Shown here: piece after piece, positions 62,422-64,000 of the stretch
How positions within the stretch are numbered: the stretch's first letter is position 1
Layout of the letters: every line of letters begins with the position of its first letter
Assembly (NCBI RefSeq): GCF_014649035.1
Contig: NZ_BMSG01000004.1
Location: forward strand, 186,001 to 250,000
Reading direction: 5' to 3'
Source: Streptomyces sindenensis
GTDB lineage: Bacteria > Actinomycetota > Actinomycetes > Streptomycetales > Streptomycetaceae
Length of the DNA: 64,000 nt
The notes under the pieces: model-generated
Told to the model about the DNA's origin: nothing
What the model saw: only the letters and a program-made list of their open reading frames with translations
Database searches by the model: none
Program-made: the position numbers and the translations under genes

Positions 62422-63222
62422 ATGGGCGGTACGGAACACCTCGCCGTGCGGCGCGAAGGCGCCACGCTGGTGCTCACCCTGAACAGACCACAGGCCAGGA
62501 ACGCTCTCTCGCTGCCGATGCTCGTCGGCCTGTACGACGGCTGGCTCGCGGCCGACGCGGACGACACGGTCCGCTCCGTCGTCCTCACCGGCGCGGGCGG
62601 CGCGTTCTGCTCCGGCATGGACCTCAAGGCGCTCGCGGGCGACGGCATGGCGGGGGAGGAGTACCGCGAACGCATGGCCGCCGACCCGGATCTGCACTGG
62701 AAGGCGATGCTGCGCCACCACCGCCCCCGCACACCGGTGATCGCCGCCGTGGAGGGCCCCTGTGTCGCCGGCGGCACCGAGATCCTCCAGGGAACGGATA
62801 TCCGAATCGCCGGGGCGGGCGCCACCTTCGGGCTCTTCGAGGTCCGCCGGGGCCTCTTCCCGATCGGCGGCTCCACCGCCCGGCTGCCCCGCCAGATCCC
62901 CCGCACCCACGCCCTCGAAATGCTCCTCACCGGCCGCCCGTACACCGCCGACGAGGCCGCCGCCATCGGGCTCATCGGCAGGGTCGTGCCCGACGGCACC
63001 GCGCTGGAGGAGGCCCTCGCCGTCGCCGAACGGGTCAACGCCTGCGGGCCGCTCGCCGTCGAGGCGGTCAAGGCATCGGTCTACGAGGGCGCAGAGCTGA
63101 CCGAGAGCGAGGCGCTGGCCGCCGAACTCAAGCGCGGCTGGCCCGTGTTCGCCACCGAGGACGCCAAGGAGGGCGCCCGCGCCTTCGCCGAGAAGCGCCC
63201 GCCCGTCTACCGGCGCGCCTGA
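62422..63222 (+). CDS. echA19: Enoyl-CoA hydratase, EchA19-like
   Basis: 266 residues. Crotonase fold: oxyanion-hole segments GAGGAFCSGMDLKAL and EGPCVAGGTEILQGTDIRIA are present, with AGATFGLFEVRRGLFPIGGS as the region that holds the catalytic glutamates. It hydrates 2-enoyl-CoA; the EchA19 assignment (cholesterol side chain) comes from the divergent fadD19 and the following DUF35 gene, the same set as in the mycobacterial KstR regulon. The start follows CAGGAG. Confidence 0.8.
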   Translation: MGGTEHLAVRREGATLVLTLNRPQARNALSLPMLVGLYDGWLAADADDTVRSVVLTGAGGAFCSGMDLKALAGDGMAGEEYRERMAADPDLHWKAMLRHHRPRTPVIAAVEGPCVAGGTEILQGTDIRIAGAGATFGLFEVRRGLFPIGGSTARLPRQIPRTHALEMLLTGRPYTADEAAAIGLIGRVVPDGTALEEALAVAERVNACGPLAVEAVKASVYEGAELTESEALAAELKRGWPVFATEDAKEGARAFAEKRPPVYRRA

Positions 63223-63237
63223 CCCCAGGAGAGAGCC

Positions 63238-64000
63238 ATGCCCGACGTCCTCAGCGCCCCGCTGGTGGTCGAGTTCCCCTTCACCCGATCCCTCGGCCCC
63301 GTTCAGAGCGCCTTTCTCACCGGACTGCGCGAACGCACCGTCCTCGGCGTCCGCACGGACGCCGGCACGGTCCTCGTGCCGCCCGTCGAATACGACCCGG
63401 TCACCGCGGGCGAACTCCGCGACCTCGTCGAGGTCGCGCCCACCGGCACCGTCACCACCTGGGCCTGGAACCCGACCCCGCGCCGGGACCAGCCGCTGGA
63501 CACCCCGTTCGCCTGGGTGCTCGTCCGCCTCGACGGGGCCGGCACCGCACTCCTGCACGCACTCGACGCACCCGGACCCGACGCCGTCCGCACCGGGATG
63601 CGCGTCCGTATCCGCTGGGCCGCGACCCGCACCGGCGCCATCACCGACATCGCCTGCTTCGAACCGTACGACGGCGAGCCCGGACCCACCGAACCCGCAC
63701 CGTGCACAGGCGAGTTCGCCGACCCCGTCACCGGCATCGCCGCCCCGGCCCGCCTCGACTACGTCCACACGCCCGGCCGCGCCCAGAGCGCCTACATCAA
63801 GGCCCTGGAGGAACGCCGCACCGTCGGCGAACGCTGCCCCGCCTGCCGCAAGGTCTACGTACCGCCGCGCGGGGCCTGCCCCACCTGCGGGGTCGCCACC
63901 GCCGAACAGGTCGAGGTCGGACCGCGCGGCACGGTCACCACCTTCTGCGTCGTCAACATCAAAGCGAAGAATCTCGACATCGAAGTCCCGTACGTATACG
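63238..64000 (+). CDS. Tandem DUF35 OB-fold/zinc-ribbon protein (partial, runs off the window)
   Basis: At least 254 residues; the 3' end is missing. ATG follows AGGAGAGAG and is 16 bases from echA19. The first half (LVVEFPFTRSLGPVQSAFLT, VPPVEYDPVTAGELRDLVEV) is an OB-fold DUF35 unit without cysteines. The second begins with YIKALEERRTVGERCPACRK and PRGACPTCG, a four-cysteine zinc ribbon, followed by another OB-fold (RGTVTTFCVVNIKAKN). In steroid catabolism such proteins partner with Ltp-type thiolases/aldolases; those genes should lie just outside the window. Confidence 0.85.
   Translation, partial: MPDVLSAPLVVEFPFTRSLGPVQSAFLTGLRERTVLGVRTDAGTVLVPPVEYDPVTAGELRDLVEVAPTGTVTTWAWNPTPRRDQPLDTPFAWVLVRLDGAGTALLHALDAPGPDAVRTGMRVRIRWAATRTGAITDIACFEPYDGEPGPTEPAPCTGEFADPVTGIAAPARLDYVHTPGRAQSAYIKALEERRTVGERCPACRKVYVPPRGACPTCGVATAEQVEVGPRGTVTTFCVVNIKAKNLDIEVPYVY

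Overview
The window is a 64 kb stretch of very GC-rich DNA with strong G/C bias at third codon positions, frequent GTG and occasional TTG starts, ATGA/GTGA start-stop overlaps, many apparently leaderless genes, long GC hairpins between convergent genes, and a rare TTA leucine codon. Protein families limited to or typical of Streptomyces (DUF6325, DUF6328, DUF6479, DasR-type chitinase promoter, TPR kinases) point to a Streptomyces chromosome. I see no tRNA, rRNA, CRISPR array, insertion sequence or phage gene. Functions are read from motifs and remembered family features; no database search was run.

Layout. (1) 0.2-8 kb, polymer degradation: a divergent pair of secreted CBM32-bearing enzymes (a beta-helix protein and a GH16 beta-1,3-glucanase) sharing a promoter region with two LacI-type palindromes; a DUF3048 lipoprotein; a small pair that looks like a Bell-domain / NLR amyloid-signalling couple whose NLR partner is cut down to its N-terminus; and a GH18 chitinase under a double DasR-like box. 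(2) 8-18 kb, central carbon: phosphoglucomutase, a decayed catecholate-siderophore remnant (dhbE fused to dhbB), and the methylmalonyl-CoA mutase operon mutA-mutB-meaB, followed by small conserved proteins and a tyrosine phosphatase. (3) 18-27 kb: acetyltransferase, two VOC proteins, CDF metal transporter, small membrane proteins with a sigma-B-like promoter, a PaoABC-type molybdenum aldehyde oxidoreductase operon and an RsbW-like ATPase.

(4) 27-38 kb: succinate-semialdehyde dehydrogenase, phosphoketolase, 2-hydroxyacid dehydrogenase, a baeRF3 protein, DUF1269, a lipoprotein, glutaminase-STAS, endonuclease I and a GH25 protein. (5) 38-50 kb: RlmG-like methyltransferase, an acyl-CoA dehydrogenase with a KstR-like box, an HTH-PPOX flavoprotein beside a decayed NarL/DosR response regulator, a Ser/Thr kinase with TPRs, a PYROXD2-like oxidoreductase, an SGNH hydrolase and a beta-lactamase-fold serine hydrolase.

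(6) 50-64 kb, acyl-CoA chemistry: a nitronate-monooxygenase-type flavoprotein, three acyl-CoA ligases plus a phenylacetate-CoA ligase, a penicillin/AHL acylase, a tandem alpha/beta hydrolase, and at the right edge a divergent fadD19-echA19 pair followed by a tandem DUF35 protein that runs off the window. This last arrangement resembles the sterol side-chain genes of mycobacteria, and KstR-consensus palindromes occur both there and 23 kb away at the acyl-CoA dehydrogenase. Together these suggest a dispersed steroid or sterol side-chain beta-oxidation regulon, whose propionyl-CoA could in principle be consumed by the methylmalonyl-CoA mutase operon in the same window.
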